From the NCBI GenBank assembly GCA_022605955.1, contig JAKCOZ010000005.1:56610750-56674749 (forward strand): 64,000 bases of DNA, read 5' to 3'. This document shows positions 11,001-24,500 of this stretch, piece after piece. Both the position numbers and the translations under genes were made by a program. Position 1 is the first letter of the stretch, and each line of letters begins with the position of its first letter. The notes below the pieces were generated by a model, which was not told the DNA's origin, made no database searches, and worked only from the letters and a program-made list of their open reading frames with translations. The DNA is from Rallus limicola. Lineage: Eukaryota > Chordata > Aves > Gruiformes > Rallidae.

Positions 11001-14000
11001 AGCCTTGGTTTGTTGTACCACAGACAGGAAATTGTTGGGTTTGCTGCTCCCACCCAGCCCAAATCAGTAGTTTCCTCTTCCAGCTCCCTCAGGTTTCACT
11101 TTGACGTAAGGCACACGGGGAAGCCGGCGTAGGAAGCTGCGTTCGCCACACTCATGCCACTCTGAGGAAGCTAAAATGATAGAAATCATCATGTTGATGC
11201 ACTTCCCCTTTTTAATTTTTTTTTTAAAAAAAGGCCTTTTCCTCCCATAACCATCCTTTTTAATTTTCTTTTCAAAAAATCTCTTTTATTCTTCTCCCCA
11301 GAACCATCTTTCCTTATTCCCCACCCTTCTCCATCAGCGCTTGCGTTTCACCCAGGCATCTGGCTGAGTCTCAACCCTATAAAAACCCCAACAAATTGTA
11401 CTCAAAATAATTGTAATATTTCCATATAGAAGCCAAATGCCTCTGGCTGTTCCCTGGCAGGGATTTCCAAACCCTCTTTCTGTGCTGTTACGTGCACGAC
11501 GGTTGCGTTCGTAGCAGGCACCGTCTCCCTTTGGGGTGCCAGGGTTAAAATCATGCCCCACCTCTGATTTATTTTTATTTTATTTAAAGAAATGCCAAAG
11601 CAAACTGAAAAACAGGAACCTGAGCTTTAACCCTTGGTCTCTGATGAGGGATGGTTGGAAGGATTGTGGATAACTGCATGAAATTGTGGATGTGGGGAGT
11701 GTTTACCCAGTTGGGAAAGAGAGAAGAGGGAGTATTTGCACTGCAAACTGCAGTTGTTTCAACATCAGCAGTGATGCTGTCACCACAAGCTCCTATTTTG
11801 GGTGTTTGGGGGATTTTTTTTTTTTGTTTTAAAAATTATATTTTATTTCTATGGGTGGTTTTTCATACAGACAAGGGGAAGGATGGAGATTTCCAGTGCT
11901 CGTGGAGCTCTTGGCACACCAACTTCAGCCCAGCATCCAACCCTGGGTGTGCTTGTGAAGGGGGAAACAACCCTCTTGTAGTGTTAAAACATCTTAAAGA
12001 AGATGCATTTCTTTGGTTCTCGTTCTGAAATGTGAATAAAACTCATTAGCTTAGAAAGAGGCAGAAAACCATAACCAAACCAGACTTCTCAGCTGGTGGG
12101 AGTCGGTTCTAGAACGTTCTGGGTGGCTTTTAAGGGTTATGATGCCAAAAAAAACCCTGAGATGTACAAATTCCTGGTGGACAGAGAAATAAAGAGTTTG
12201 AGCAGAGTTGCCATAACTTCATTTTCTTGCCCAGCTTTGCTTTGGCACGTTGTTCTGGCTCCAGCTGTCCAGGCTGGAGCTTCCACCAGGTAGAAGTGGA
12301 GGATGGGGAGGAGAAGAGGTTGGTAAATCTGGGGGAAACCTCTTTTTTTTTTTTTTTAATTTATTTTACTTTTGGAGAATGCAGCTCCTCTGCTTTTCTC
12401 TCTCTCCCCTGTTTTCCCATGAGTTTGCAGCAGCTCTTGCTCTGTGGCCATTGGGAGGTCAGGAGGACCTCCAGTTTTTGGTAAAACACATCTGGATTTG
12501 GATGGCAGGTTGAGAGAACCACATTGGGAGGGCTACATGTAGGCAAACAGGCACAGCAGCAGTTGCATAAAACCTTCCCCTTTACAGTCTCAGGTGGTTT
12601 TTAGCTTGCAAAACAACCAGACAGCAACCAAAACCCCATCTTGCCAATGATTCTACTTTCAATCCCTTGCCAGCTGATTAATACATGTTCATTTGGTGGT
12701 TGTTTTCTTCCCCCCTTCCCCTCCCTGCTGGCATATGTACTTTTGGAAGGGTTAATTGCCCAAACTCCAAACTCAATTAGGAAGTCTGGGTTGGATGATA
12801 CTGCTTGGAAAGAGCTATGTCACTGTCTCACCAAGCTTCCCTTCCTTGCTGATAATGCCCAGAGCTTTGCTTGAGTGGACAGGCAGCTCTAGACCCAGCT
12901 GCAGGAGAAACTGTCCTCGATGCCACCACCCAAGTCCTGCCCTACTGAGCTTGGTGGTGTGATGGGTGAGGTGGACCCGAGGTCAAGATGAGAGAGGTCT
13001 TCAAAGCCCTTTCAAAGTGCATCAAGGAGTTTGGGTTGGTGTGCAGAAATCAATAAGGAAGAGCCTGGGGTTTCCTCTCCTCCCTCTTGGGCAGAGATCT
13101 TCTACCCCTTCCCCAAATCTTGCTTTGCCCCAGGATCTCACCCTAAAACACTCAAGGGGAGGCTGGTGGCATGTGGAGGGGCTTTTTGATGCTGTGACTG
13201 CCTGGGATGGATGAGGCTCCTTTCCCTTATGCTCTGCTCTGCCCAGGGGGATGCACTTTGGGTGAAACCTGGAAGGTTTGGTGTCCCTATCACACAGAGC
13301 AGCATCCCACCCAAACCAATGCTGCCTCCTAGGTTTGGTGCAGAGTGAGGATGCCCAAGGCAAACTTGGCTTTTCAGGAGGTGAAGCTTTTATCAGAGGC
13401 TAAAGCATGCTTGGAGGAATTGCCTGGGGGAGAGCTAAACTGCAGTTGAGAAGTTGGGAATTCAGGTTGCCTGTTGTCCTGTTCTCCTTTGTCTGCTGTA
13501 CACACCTGTCCCCCCAAATGTCCTCTGGCCCTGTTGCTGGGTATGATGTCTTCTTGGTTACTGGGTAGGATGTCTTTTTGGTTACTGGGTATGATGTCTT
13601 TTTGGCAGGGACAAGCACTCTTATGCTGTGCACATTCACTGGGGATGAGTCAGGATTAACTGCTGGCACCCTCACCCTGCGGCATTCCCTTTCTGGTGAG
13701 GGATGGGAGGTGTGATACAGACTGGAGGGAGAGCCCAGGACAGTTGAGTGCTCCCTGGAGAAGTGGTTTCCTTTCATCTTCCCTTCCCCCACCTTTTTTT
13801 TTTCTTCTTTTCCTCTTCCCCTTCTCCTTTTTTTCCTTTCCCCCTTTTTTCCTTCTTTCCTCCTCCTTCCCCCCCCCTTCTTTCCTCCTCCTTTCCCCCC
13901 TTCTTTCCTCCTCCTTTCCCCCCCTTCTTTCCTCCTCCTTTCCCCCCCTTCTTTCCTCCTCCTTTCCCCCCCTTCTTTCCTCCTCCTTTCCCCCCCTTCT

Positions 14001-17000
14001 TTCCTCCTCCTTTCCCCCCCTTCTTTCCTCCTCCTTTCCCCCCCTTCTTTCCTCCTCCTTTCCCCCCCTTCTTTCCTCCTCCTTTCCCCCCCTTCTTTCC
14101 TCCTCCTTTCCCCCCTTTCTTTCCTCCTCCTTTCCCTTTTCTCCCCCTTCCCTCCCCTGCTGTGTCTCTCTCCAATGCTCCCTATTTTGTGCCAGATGAG
14201 TGATGGAAACCACGCTCCTTAATTGAGTTCTCTGCCATTTCTCGTGATTCCATGGGAGACAGGGAGCCAGAGCCGGTGAAAGCCTCATCTGGAGGGGTGC
14301 TTGATGGGGTGGGGGGAAAACACTCAGCAAAATCAAGTTGTAAAGCTCCTGTTTAAAGAAAAAAAAATCCACCCTTGCTTTCCTTTTATTCCCTCCTGTA
14401 GGAAAATGAGCAAGCCAGACTGCTCCGGGGTGCCGGTGCAGGGAATTATAGCAAGTCTGCACGGTGCTGGCAAAGACCTTCCTGAGCTGCTCTGTGCTTG
14501 TTAGTGTGGGGGTGTTGGGGAGAGAGGTGAGCCCAGATTTCCACTTCTCCATGGGATTCCACTTCTCCATGCCATTCAGCGAGACCTGGACAGGCTGGAG
14601 AGCTGGGCTGGGAGAAACCAAATGAAATTCAACAAAAGCAAGTGTAAAGTCTTGCACCTGGGGAGGAACAACTGACTGTATCAGTACAGGCTGGGGGATG
14701 ACCTGTTGGAAAAGAGCTCTGAGGAGAAGGACCTGGGGGTCCTGGTTGATGACAGGTTGGCTATGAGCAAGCAGTGTGCCCTGGTGGCCAAGAGAGCCAA
14801 TGGGATCCTGGGGTGCATCAGGAAGAGTGTGTCCAGCAGGTCGAAGGAGGTGATCCTCCCCCTCTACTCTGCGTTGGTCAGGCCCCACCTGGAGTACTGT
14901 GTCCAGTTCTGGGCCCCCTGGTATAAAAAAGACAGGGACCTTCTGGAGAGAGTCCAGAGAAGGGCGACAAAGTTGATTAGGGGCCTGGAACATCTACCCT
15001 ACGAGGAAAGGCTGAGTGAGCTGGGGCTGTTCAGCCTGGAAAAAAGAAGACTTAGGGGGGACCTAATTAATGTCTATAAATATCTTAGACATGGGTTGCA
15101 GGGGGAATTGGACAGCCCCTTTTCAGTGGTCTGTGGGGACAGGACTAGGGGCAATGGCTGTAAGCTGGAGCATAGGAAGTTCCGCACCAACATGCGGAAG
15201 AACTTTTTCACAGTGAGGGTGACGGAGCAGTGGAATAGGCTGCCCAGGGAGGTGGTGGAGTCTCCTTCTCTGGAGAGATTCAAGTCTCGTCTGGACGCCT
15301 ATCTATGTAGTATGAGATAGGGAGCCTGCTTTGGCAGGGGGGTTGGACCCGATGATCTCTTGAGGTCCCTTCCAACCCCTAAGATTCTGTGATTCTGTGA
15401 TTTCCTGATGTTTTTGGGTTGAGCATCAATGTAAAACTGCTGTCTCTGCTTAGGGGTGCAGACGGGGCCAGGTACGGCTGGATTGGGCAAGTGGGACCTG
15501 TAGGCCTTCTGCTGCTGTAGGTGCTGAGAAATAGAACAGGTTTTGGGGTATGTGGATGTATGTGGAATGAATTTTTGCTGAGAACCAGAATAAAAGTCGA
15601 TATGCAAGTGCTGTGTGCTGGGCTCACAGCTTGGAGTGCACATAAGGCCGGGCCTTTGGCATTTGTGGGGCGGCATCTGAGGGGCAAAGCGAATTTAAAG
15701 GGGGGTTGTGCCCCTGTACGTGGCATTGGTGAGGCTGCACCTCGAGTGCTGGGTCCAGTTCTGGGCCCCTCACTACAAGAAGGACATGGAGGGCCTGGAG
15801 TGAGTCCAGAGAAGGGCAACCAGGCTGGGGAAGGGGCTGGAGGGCAAATCCTCTGAGGAGCAGCTGAAGGAGCTGGAGGTGTTGAGCCTGGAGAAGAGGA
15901 GGCTGAGGGGAGACCTTCTCCCCACCTGCCCTGCCCTGCCAGGAGGGTGCAGAGAGGTGGGCGCTGGTCTCTTCAGCCAGGGGCCAGGAGCTGGGACAAG
16001 GGGCAATGGGCTCAAGCTGTGCCAGGGCAGGGTCAGCTCAGCTGGGAGGGCAAAGTTCTTCCCTGGCAGAGTTGTGGCGCTGTGGCCCAGGCTACCCAGG
16101 GAGGGGGCTGAGTCCCCAGCCCTGGGGGTGTTGAACAGAGGGGAGATGAGGTGCTCAGGGATCTGGTTTAGCACAGGACAGGAATGGTTGGACTTGATGA
16201 TCTCAAAGGCTTTTCCAACCTTGGGATTCTATGGGGGTTGCTGTTCTTCCTGTGGGTCAAGGCAAAGGTGCTTGTTGGCATGGCTGGCATCATAAATCAT
16301 GTCAGCCCAAGGACAACTGAGGGGGGGGTCATGTTTCAGCACTACCAGTGCAACTAGTAGATCCTCCTGTGGCATCTTAATGAATTAAATTTTCAAGTGC
16401 TGGTTGAGCAATCCTATTAACCCCGAAAAGAGCTTCCTTCCTAGACTTTACTGTATTAAAAAAAAATAGAAGGAACTTTCAGGCTCGTTGGGATTTGCTC
16501 TTCTCCCTGAAGCCCATGTGTGGCCCTGCCTCCAGCAGTGACACTTGAAGGCTCAGCACCCCATGGGTTTAGCAACATCATTGCTGACAGGAGCAGGTTT
16601 TTTTTTGTGTTTCCCCATCCCCCTCCCCCTTTTTCTTTTATAAATATATATGTACACATATATAAAGCCTTACACTTTTGTGAAGATGCTCATCTGTTGT
16701 GCTGCCTTGTACAACATCAGTATCCGACAGTTTAGAAACCAAGTGGTGAGATTTTGGGGGAGGGGGAGCTAAGAAGTGAGGGCTGGGGGAAGGTGCTTTA
16801 AGGTCTGGTCATGCCTCTCATTATCTGACTCTGGGTGTGCAGTGCAGTGTAATAAATTAGAGAGTTTTCTTTCCTTTATTCCACATTGAGTCTGTTCTGC
16901 CTGTGATGCTGATTGTGGAATGATCTCTCCCTGGCCTTATCTCCACTTCTGAGCCTCTCAATGTATATTTTCTCCCCTGTCCAACTAAAAATGGGAGTGA

Positions 17001-18514
17001 TAGGCCGACTTTGGTGGTCATCTGGCCTCCAGCCAGGCCTAAACCACCACCCAAACCCAGTAAAAGGACATTTCCTTCTCAAGCAGCACGCTGGCACATC
17101 CCCTCATTAGCAGAAGACACTCCGTCATTTTCCTGAGCGAGGACACGCTGAACGTCTGCGTTCAGCGCTGCGTCCCCATGTGCTCCATGTCCTCCACAGG
17201 GTCTTTTTTTTTGGGGGGGGGGGTTTATCCCTCACCCTTCTCTTCCTTTTCATTGCTCTTGAATGCTTTGACGTCAGGGTTTTACGGTGACAAACCATGA
17301 GCGTGTCCCCTGGCACGCCGGGAGGAGAGGGAGGTCTCCTGCGCTCCGTCACGCTCGTGGGAGTCATGTTGGGAACAAGGCTGCTTTTGTCCATGTTTCT
17401 TTTATTTATTTATTTGTTAACAAGTCCAACCACTTTTCAGGCAAGAAATATTCATCTTAGATTTAAATTCAGGCACAGGTCTGCCCTGTTCTGGACACGT
17501 CCATGGGCACGTGTAGATGTCCTGAATATCTGTTGTTGTTCTCCTGAAAACAAAATAAGGTACCTGAAGGGAGCCTAAAATTAGAGGAGAATCAACTTTT
17601 TAAAAGGATAGATAATGGCAGGACAAAGGGGATGGAGTGAAGATAAAGGAGGGAAGGGTTAGATGAGACATTAGGGGGAAGTTCTTTGCAGAGGGAGTGG
17701 TGAGGGGCTGGAACAGGCTGCCCAGAGAGGGGGTGGGTGCCCCGTCCCTGGGGGTGTTGAAGGCCAGGTTGGCTGGGGCCCTGGGCAACCTTGTGTAGCT
17801 CCAGGCCTGGAGGTTGGTGTCCCTGCCTGTCGCAGGGGGATTGGAACTTTCTGATCCTTGGGGTCCCTCCCAACCCAGACCAGTCTGTGATGGGTGCCCG
17901 AGGTGGTAAATAGGGAAGAATTCAAGGTACCACATTACATTAAAACTTCAAAGCCCTGGTGCAGGTGGTTCCTTAGAGTGGCTGCTTCATGCTGTATTAT
18001 TCCATAGTGTGGGTCAAATACGTATTGAGTGTGCAATTAACACCCCCCCATTAAGTCTCATTAGTCCCAAGAGCATCAGATTGTCATGGCTACAGCTTTA
18101 TTACAGCTGCCTGACAATAATTTTACAGGATGCTTATCTCTCTGTTTCAAAGTGTAGTTTTTCAAGTGTCATGACCAGAGACTGGGAGGATTTTTGTTCC
18201 TTTCTTGAACTTTGCTCTGCAATTAAATCCCTGTTGAGGGACAGAGGGGGGTCAAATCCAGCTTGCTCCATACCCAAGAAGACTGAAATCCACACTGGAA
18301 AAAAACACAGTGACAGCCACACATCAGCATTTCTGTTGGGCTGGAGATAAATGTAAAGAATTGGGGGTTTTGTTAATTTTTTTCCCCATAATTGTCCTAA
18401 AAAGGAGTGGCTTTGGCATGTTTAAAGGAATCTGGGTGTAAAGTATGAGCAGTGAGGAGGTGATGTCCTGTCCCACCCCGACTGGGATCAGTGGGTTCAG
18501 CTATAGAGATACAC

Positions 18515-18547
<33 letters not shown>

Positions 18548-21500
18548 CATATATATGTACATGTGTGTATATATATATATATACATACATACATATATAT
18601 GTATATGTATATATATATATACACATATATATACATATATATGTACATATTTATTATATATACACATATATGTACATATATATGTGTGTGTGTGTATATA
18701 TATATGGGTATATATGTATACATATATATATATATGTACCCATAAAATACAGGTACAGCTCTGTGTGTATGTATGTGTACGTACATAGATGCACTCACAT
18801 ATTAACATACATAAATGTGTTTGTATTTATGGATATTATTCTATGAGATATATATAAATATAGGTAGGTGAGTATAAATTAATATATTTAATAAATCAGT
18901 ATAAATACATGGATTGAAAATATTCAATACACGGCTTGAAAATATTCAATATACAAAAATATATGAATATATTGATATATTTTTATGTATATTGATGTAT
19001 TTTTAAATAAGATACATGAATATTTAGATATATACTTATATATGTAAGTTAAAATTCTGGCTTAGGGTTTTTTTGCTTTATTTTTAACTGTGGTGACGTT
19101 AGCCCAACATGAGCCTTAGGTTCCTGGCACTGTAAGGTTGGGGAGCATCCGTGGGTCAGCCCTGCAACCTGGGCAGGTCTGTCTGATGAAAATCCCAATC
19201 CCTTCACCAGTTGGGAGGACTTTTCCAAAAGCAAGTGATGATCTTGAAGCCTGTCCCCAGCAAAAAATGCAGGTCTGGATTTTTGCTGTTAGGATGTGGG
19301 TTATTAGGGTGTTTTTCATCCTTTTTTTTTTTCTTTTTCTGACTTTTAACCTTCAATTGCTCTCCTTTTCCAAGATTTTTAAATACCCCAGCCCTGCTAT
19401 CCATGCACAGTGGCCACAGGGTGCATCCCCTCTCCCTGAGCTCACCCAGGGCACCAGGCACTCCCCAACTATTTATTACTGGAGGGCTCTTTTTTTCCTT
19501 TGAAGGAATTTTATTTTCTTCATCCCCATCGCCTTCCCAAGCGGGGTGTGTAACCAGCCAACACCCAGCCTCTAGCTCTGAGAGCCCCTGGCCGCTCCTC
19601 AGGGTTTGTGAGCGCTGGATTAATGCGTTATCAGGAGGTATTTGAGCTTAAAAGTACTTTAATCTCCCAACTGCCTCTCCAGCTGTCTGCTGCCTGCAGT
19701 CAGGCTCTTAAATGTGCTGGCCACGTCTGTATTTTTTCAATGAGATGTATAGAAATATTGCATATTAATTAACAAAAAACCCAACACCAAAACAACCCAC
19801 TTCTTTTTTTCTTCTGTCCTTATAAAAATCCTGGATCAATTTCAGGCCATTTGCACCAAACTCATTGAAAACCTGGGAAGTTTGTTGGTTTGTTCTTTTA
19901 TTTTCTCAGGAGAAAATCACTTTTAATAAAAGTTCCAGTCCTTGCATTGTATCTTATACATGATGGTTCCAGTCCTTGCATCATATCTTTTATATATATG
20001 ATGCATATATTTTATATATCTTTTATATATATGAAGCATATATTTTATATATATGATGCAAGGACTCTGTGTGTGTGTGTGTATATATATATAGTATTTA
20101 TATGTGTTTGTGTGCCTATAGAAACATGTATGCTTATATGACACATCTATTTGTGTAGATGTATTTTATCAGTGCATATATTTAGTGTGTGTGTATGTGT
20201 TATGCATGCCTGGTTTTTATATGTGTGTGTATATAGATGATATAAATGTTGTTTTATGTGCATAATCATAGAGTCGCAGAATTGACTGTGATCCCAAAGA
20301 TCACAGAGGTCCAACCCCCTGCCACAGGCAGGGACACCAACCTCCAGGCCTGGACCTACACAAGGTTGCCCAGGGCCCCAGCCAACCTGGCCTTCAACAC
20401 CCCCAGGCACGGGGCACCCACCCCCTCTCTGGGCAGCCCCTTCCAGCCCCTCACCACTCTCTCTGCAAAGAACTTCCCCCTAATGTCTCATCTAACCCTT
20501 CCCTCCTTTAGCTTCAATCCATCCCCCTTCTCTTGCCATTCTCTACCCTTTGAACAAGCTGATTCCCTTCCTGTTCCTCTGCTCCCTTCAGGGACTGGCA
20601 GGCTGCAGTGAGGTCCCCCCACAGCCTTCTCTTCTCTGGGCTGACCCAGCCCAGCTCCCTCAGCCTCTCTCTGTAGGGGAGCTGCTCCAGCCCTCTGAGC
20701 ATCTCCATGGCTCCTCTGACCCCTCTCCAACAGCCCCACATCTCTCTTGTCCTGGGGCCCCAGCTCTGGACACAGGACTCCAGCTGGGGCCTCCCCAGGG
20801 CAAAGCAGAGAGGGACAATCCCCTCCCTGTCCCTGCTGCCTCCCCTTTTCTGATGGAGTAATACATTTAGATATGTTTGGGGTGGTTTGTGGCTGATGGA
20901 AAGGCATTTTGCAACCTCAGCTTCCCGAGTGGGCCTAATCATCGTTCAGGGCACCCTGGGTGCACATCCGCTGCGGGGGAAGAGCCAGGACTGGGGCGAG
21001 CTGCTAGGGAAAACCCACTAGTGGGATGGACAGGCTTTGTTTCTGCCGTGTTTTATACTGGAGGAGGATGGTCCTTCCGTATTGCTCCCTTGGGAGGGCT
21101 GAAGACTTGAATCCGTTGCTTTAAAAGCCATCAATAATAATTAAGAAATGAACTGAAACCTCTGCTTTGGCTGCATCCGCCTCTTAAGGGGAAGAGTATT
21201 GCAGGGAAACCAGCTTCAGCTGCAGATCTTTCTTTCCAAAACTCAAACACACACCCAAAATACGATGCAAACCAGCCAGACTCTCAGAAGTTCCCTACAT
21301 CCCTTCTCGAGCTTTTGCAGGAGCTTTGTAATAATCTGCCTCACGTGAAGGCGATGGAGGTGTTTTTGTTGGCTTGTTGCTGTCTGATGGATTCAAAGTG
21401 GGGGGTGAAAGGGGATGTGGTGCTACCCTGTGGGATTCTTTCCCAGATCCCAAGATATGGAGAAGAGAGCTTCCTGCTCTTCAAACAAACCCAATTATTA

Positions 21501-24500
21501 CTCTAATGGGTTTTAACCGTGTACTGGGGGGGTGTATGTGGAATATACTAAAGAATTTTAAAAAGGGGTTATTTGGTCATATCTGGGCTCTGTTGTCCTT
21601 GGTGGTGCACAGAAGGAGGGCCCATCTGCACCAGGGGATATCCCGAAATAACAAGGCAAATGCAGTGTTTATGTAACGCCAGAGACTTGTATACTATTGC
21701 TAGTAAGTCATAAGCTCACACGGAGAGCCTGCCAAATCGGCAGTGCTGCTGAAGAAGGGAGGTTCAATAGCTGCTGCAGAAGCAGAGCAGAAAAGGGACT
21801 TTCAAAATCTAAGGGTTGGCAGAGGGAAAGGGTTTGGAGCAGCCTGGTTCCTGGGATAAATAAGTGGGATAAAGGGGCAGGGCGGATGGGGCCTACCTCG
21901 ATCGTCTTTGCCTTTCACCAGAATTCAGCCTGGTCGCTTACATGGTGTCTCTGTGTGGTAGCAAGCCCCAAATTAAAACACACTTTGTCTGCATCTTAAT
22001 TAAGACTTATTTTCCGCTGCTTGAATGCTAGAGGTAGGTTTAGTGGGTAGCTGTGGGAATAAAAACCTGCCGTTGTAATTACGCTGGACAGGCTGGTTGC
22101 GATGCGGCTGTGGCAAGGCACCGGCGTGAACTGAAAGCTAAAGGATGTTTAAAGGTTTTAAAATCCGTCATTGAGCAGTTGGTCTCATCATGTTCTGTAC
22201 TCACAGAGGACTCTGCAGCCGTCTGGGTGATTAGGATGCCTCTTGCGTTAGCGGCACAGTCTGAAGAGCTTTTCAAGGTGGACAACAAGCTTGCTCTGTG
22301 GGCTTTACTGGACAAAATGTCCTCACCCACGCTGCGTCTCTGTGTCTCTGCCTCTTGGCGTGGTTTTGGCAGAGAAATGCCAAATCTGTCTCTTCCTTCA
22401 AAAAGAAAAATTTAAGAAAACCTTCTCAGCTGGGTCCCTGGCCCTCACAGGCTTCCAGCAGCCAAGGTTTGGTTTCAAGTGCTTGGGAGGGGGTGGAGGA
22501 AATGGGGAGTGGGGATTATTTTTCATGCTGAGAAGGAAGCATCCTGTTGTCCTTTCCTTCTGGGCTCCTGGAGCTCCCTGTCCCCACACCACTGCCAGCT
22601 TCAGCTTCCCCAAAGCCCCACAGCCTTCCCCTAGCAGGTTCCTTGCCTGGAAGGGGAGAGCATGGCGGGGGGCAGTGATTTCATAGGATCATAGAACATG
22701 TAAGGTTGGAAGGGACCTTCAAAGGCCATCTAGTCCAAACCCTGCAGTGAGCAGGGACATCTTCACTAGAGCATGTCACTCAGAGCCCCATCAAGCCTGA
22801 TCTTGAATGTCTCCAGGAATGGGCCTCCATCACCTCTCTGGGCAACTTGTGCCAGTGTCTCACCACCCTCAGGTGGAAGAACCTAGTTCCTAACCTATAT
22901 CTCCCCTTTTTGAGTTTTTGCCTTGACCCTGCAATGTGTGCAGCTCGCTTTTCCTTTGCCAAAGATGACTGTGGTCGGAGAGGATCCTGAGGACACCTAA
23001 ACCCTGGTTACTCTCTCTCCCCACCATGCTGTGGGCAGGAATCAGCCTGTTTGCGACTACTGCACGTGGATTTTCTCACCCAACTGAACAATCCTGTTCC
23101 TTTTCCTGCTTGCTTTGATTGAGAAGCTGATGAATGCTTACTGGATCAACAAACACTTCCAGCACTGTTGTGGGCCTGTAGTAACATTTTGAATTTGAGG
23201 TTTGGGGGTCTCTAAAATGAGCTTGTGGTGCTTGGAGACCTCCCAGAAACATGGATCGGCCAGTCCTGAGACTGACAGTGATAAATGGGGGAAAGACCGA
23301 GCTGAAATAATAAGCCTTGTAAAGCCATAACCCTGGCAAATTGATAACTCGTGAATTGGGACCCTGGTGATGATTTAGAAACCTTTGATCAGATTTAACC
23401 AGGGGGTTGGTGTTCCCCAGCATGCCAGGATCGCTCCCAGCCGCTGCTTTGCACAGCACCGAAGGCTTCTTGTTCATCGTGCTGGTGTTAAACTCAACTC
23501 CACAGGTCAGCTGCTAAACATTGGCCAAGCTCTTTTATATATAACTACCCCATGGGGCAGCCTCAGACCTTTTACCTTTCTGGCCCCAGCCAACATCTCA
23601 CTGTTAATTCAAAGTGTTAATTGCTCTCAGGCTGAAAGATGCTGTGCATATTTGTGCCAATGTCCTGAAAGGTTAATCTGTAGCCTAAACCCAAATCCCC
23701 TCTGTTAGGCAGAAGTGTTACTGATTGAAAAAGCCTTTTCTTTCTTCCCTCACCCTCAACTACCCCCAGACTTTCAGTCCTGATTTGTCCAGCCTTCAGT
23801 AGGGCAGAAGTTGGACTTGGTTACCAAAGTCCATTGTAATGATTTCTCGGATTTTTTTGAGAGTAGCCAAGGTTGTGCAAGTTTGCATGCTTTTCTATAT
23901 TTGGTTTTGTTTAATTTGATTGTACAAAGCTGTTGAAAAGTCTGGCTGAACATTTCCACTTTCTGGCTCTGTGATTATGCCATTACCAGGAGTTCAAAGA
24001 AAAAAAAACAACAACCCAGCTTCTGCTGGCTTTTCTCAGTAACCCCCAGCTCGAGATCCTGCTTTCAGATAGGGACAGAGAAAAGTCACTGTTCTTGTCT
24101 TGATTTAAGTTCAGATGTGGCTCGTGGGGATAGTCATCTCGGTGTCTGTCTGTCCTGGAGTGTGTTCCCTGGTCCCTTCAGCCTGTCTGGTGGTGTATCT
24201 GATGGGGCTTTGCTCCTGGGCTCCACTGGGCTTGCCCTGGATTCCACCTACCTGCCAGGAGGGTGCAGAGAGGTGGGTGCTGGTCTCTTCAGCCAGGGGC
24301 CAGGAGCTGGGACAAGGTGCAATGGGCTCAAGCTGGGCCAGGGCAGGCTCAGCTCAGCTGGGAGGGCAAAGTTCTTCCCTGGCAGAGTTGTCAGGGCCTG
24401 GCCCAGGCTGCCCAGGGAGGGGGCTGAGTCCCCAGCCCTGGGGGTGTTGAACAGAGGGGAGATGAGGTGCTCAGGGATCTGGTTTTAGCACAGGACAGGG

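Noticed and set aside
13854..14130. CRISPR-like array (regular 24-nt periodicity)
   Set aside because: There are no distinct spacers. Units are contiguous low-complexity pyrimidine repeats in a bird intron.
13656..14993. Minus-strand frame of 445 codons
   Set aside because: It spans the polypyrimidine minisatellite and the antisense of a CR1. The Gly/Lys/Glu repeats come from the 24-nt unit and are not a protein.
18445..18846. Tyr/Ile/Val/Cys-repeat frames on both strands
   Set aside because: Alternating TA/TG microsatellite translated in several frames.
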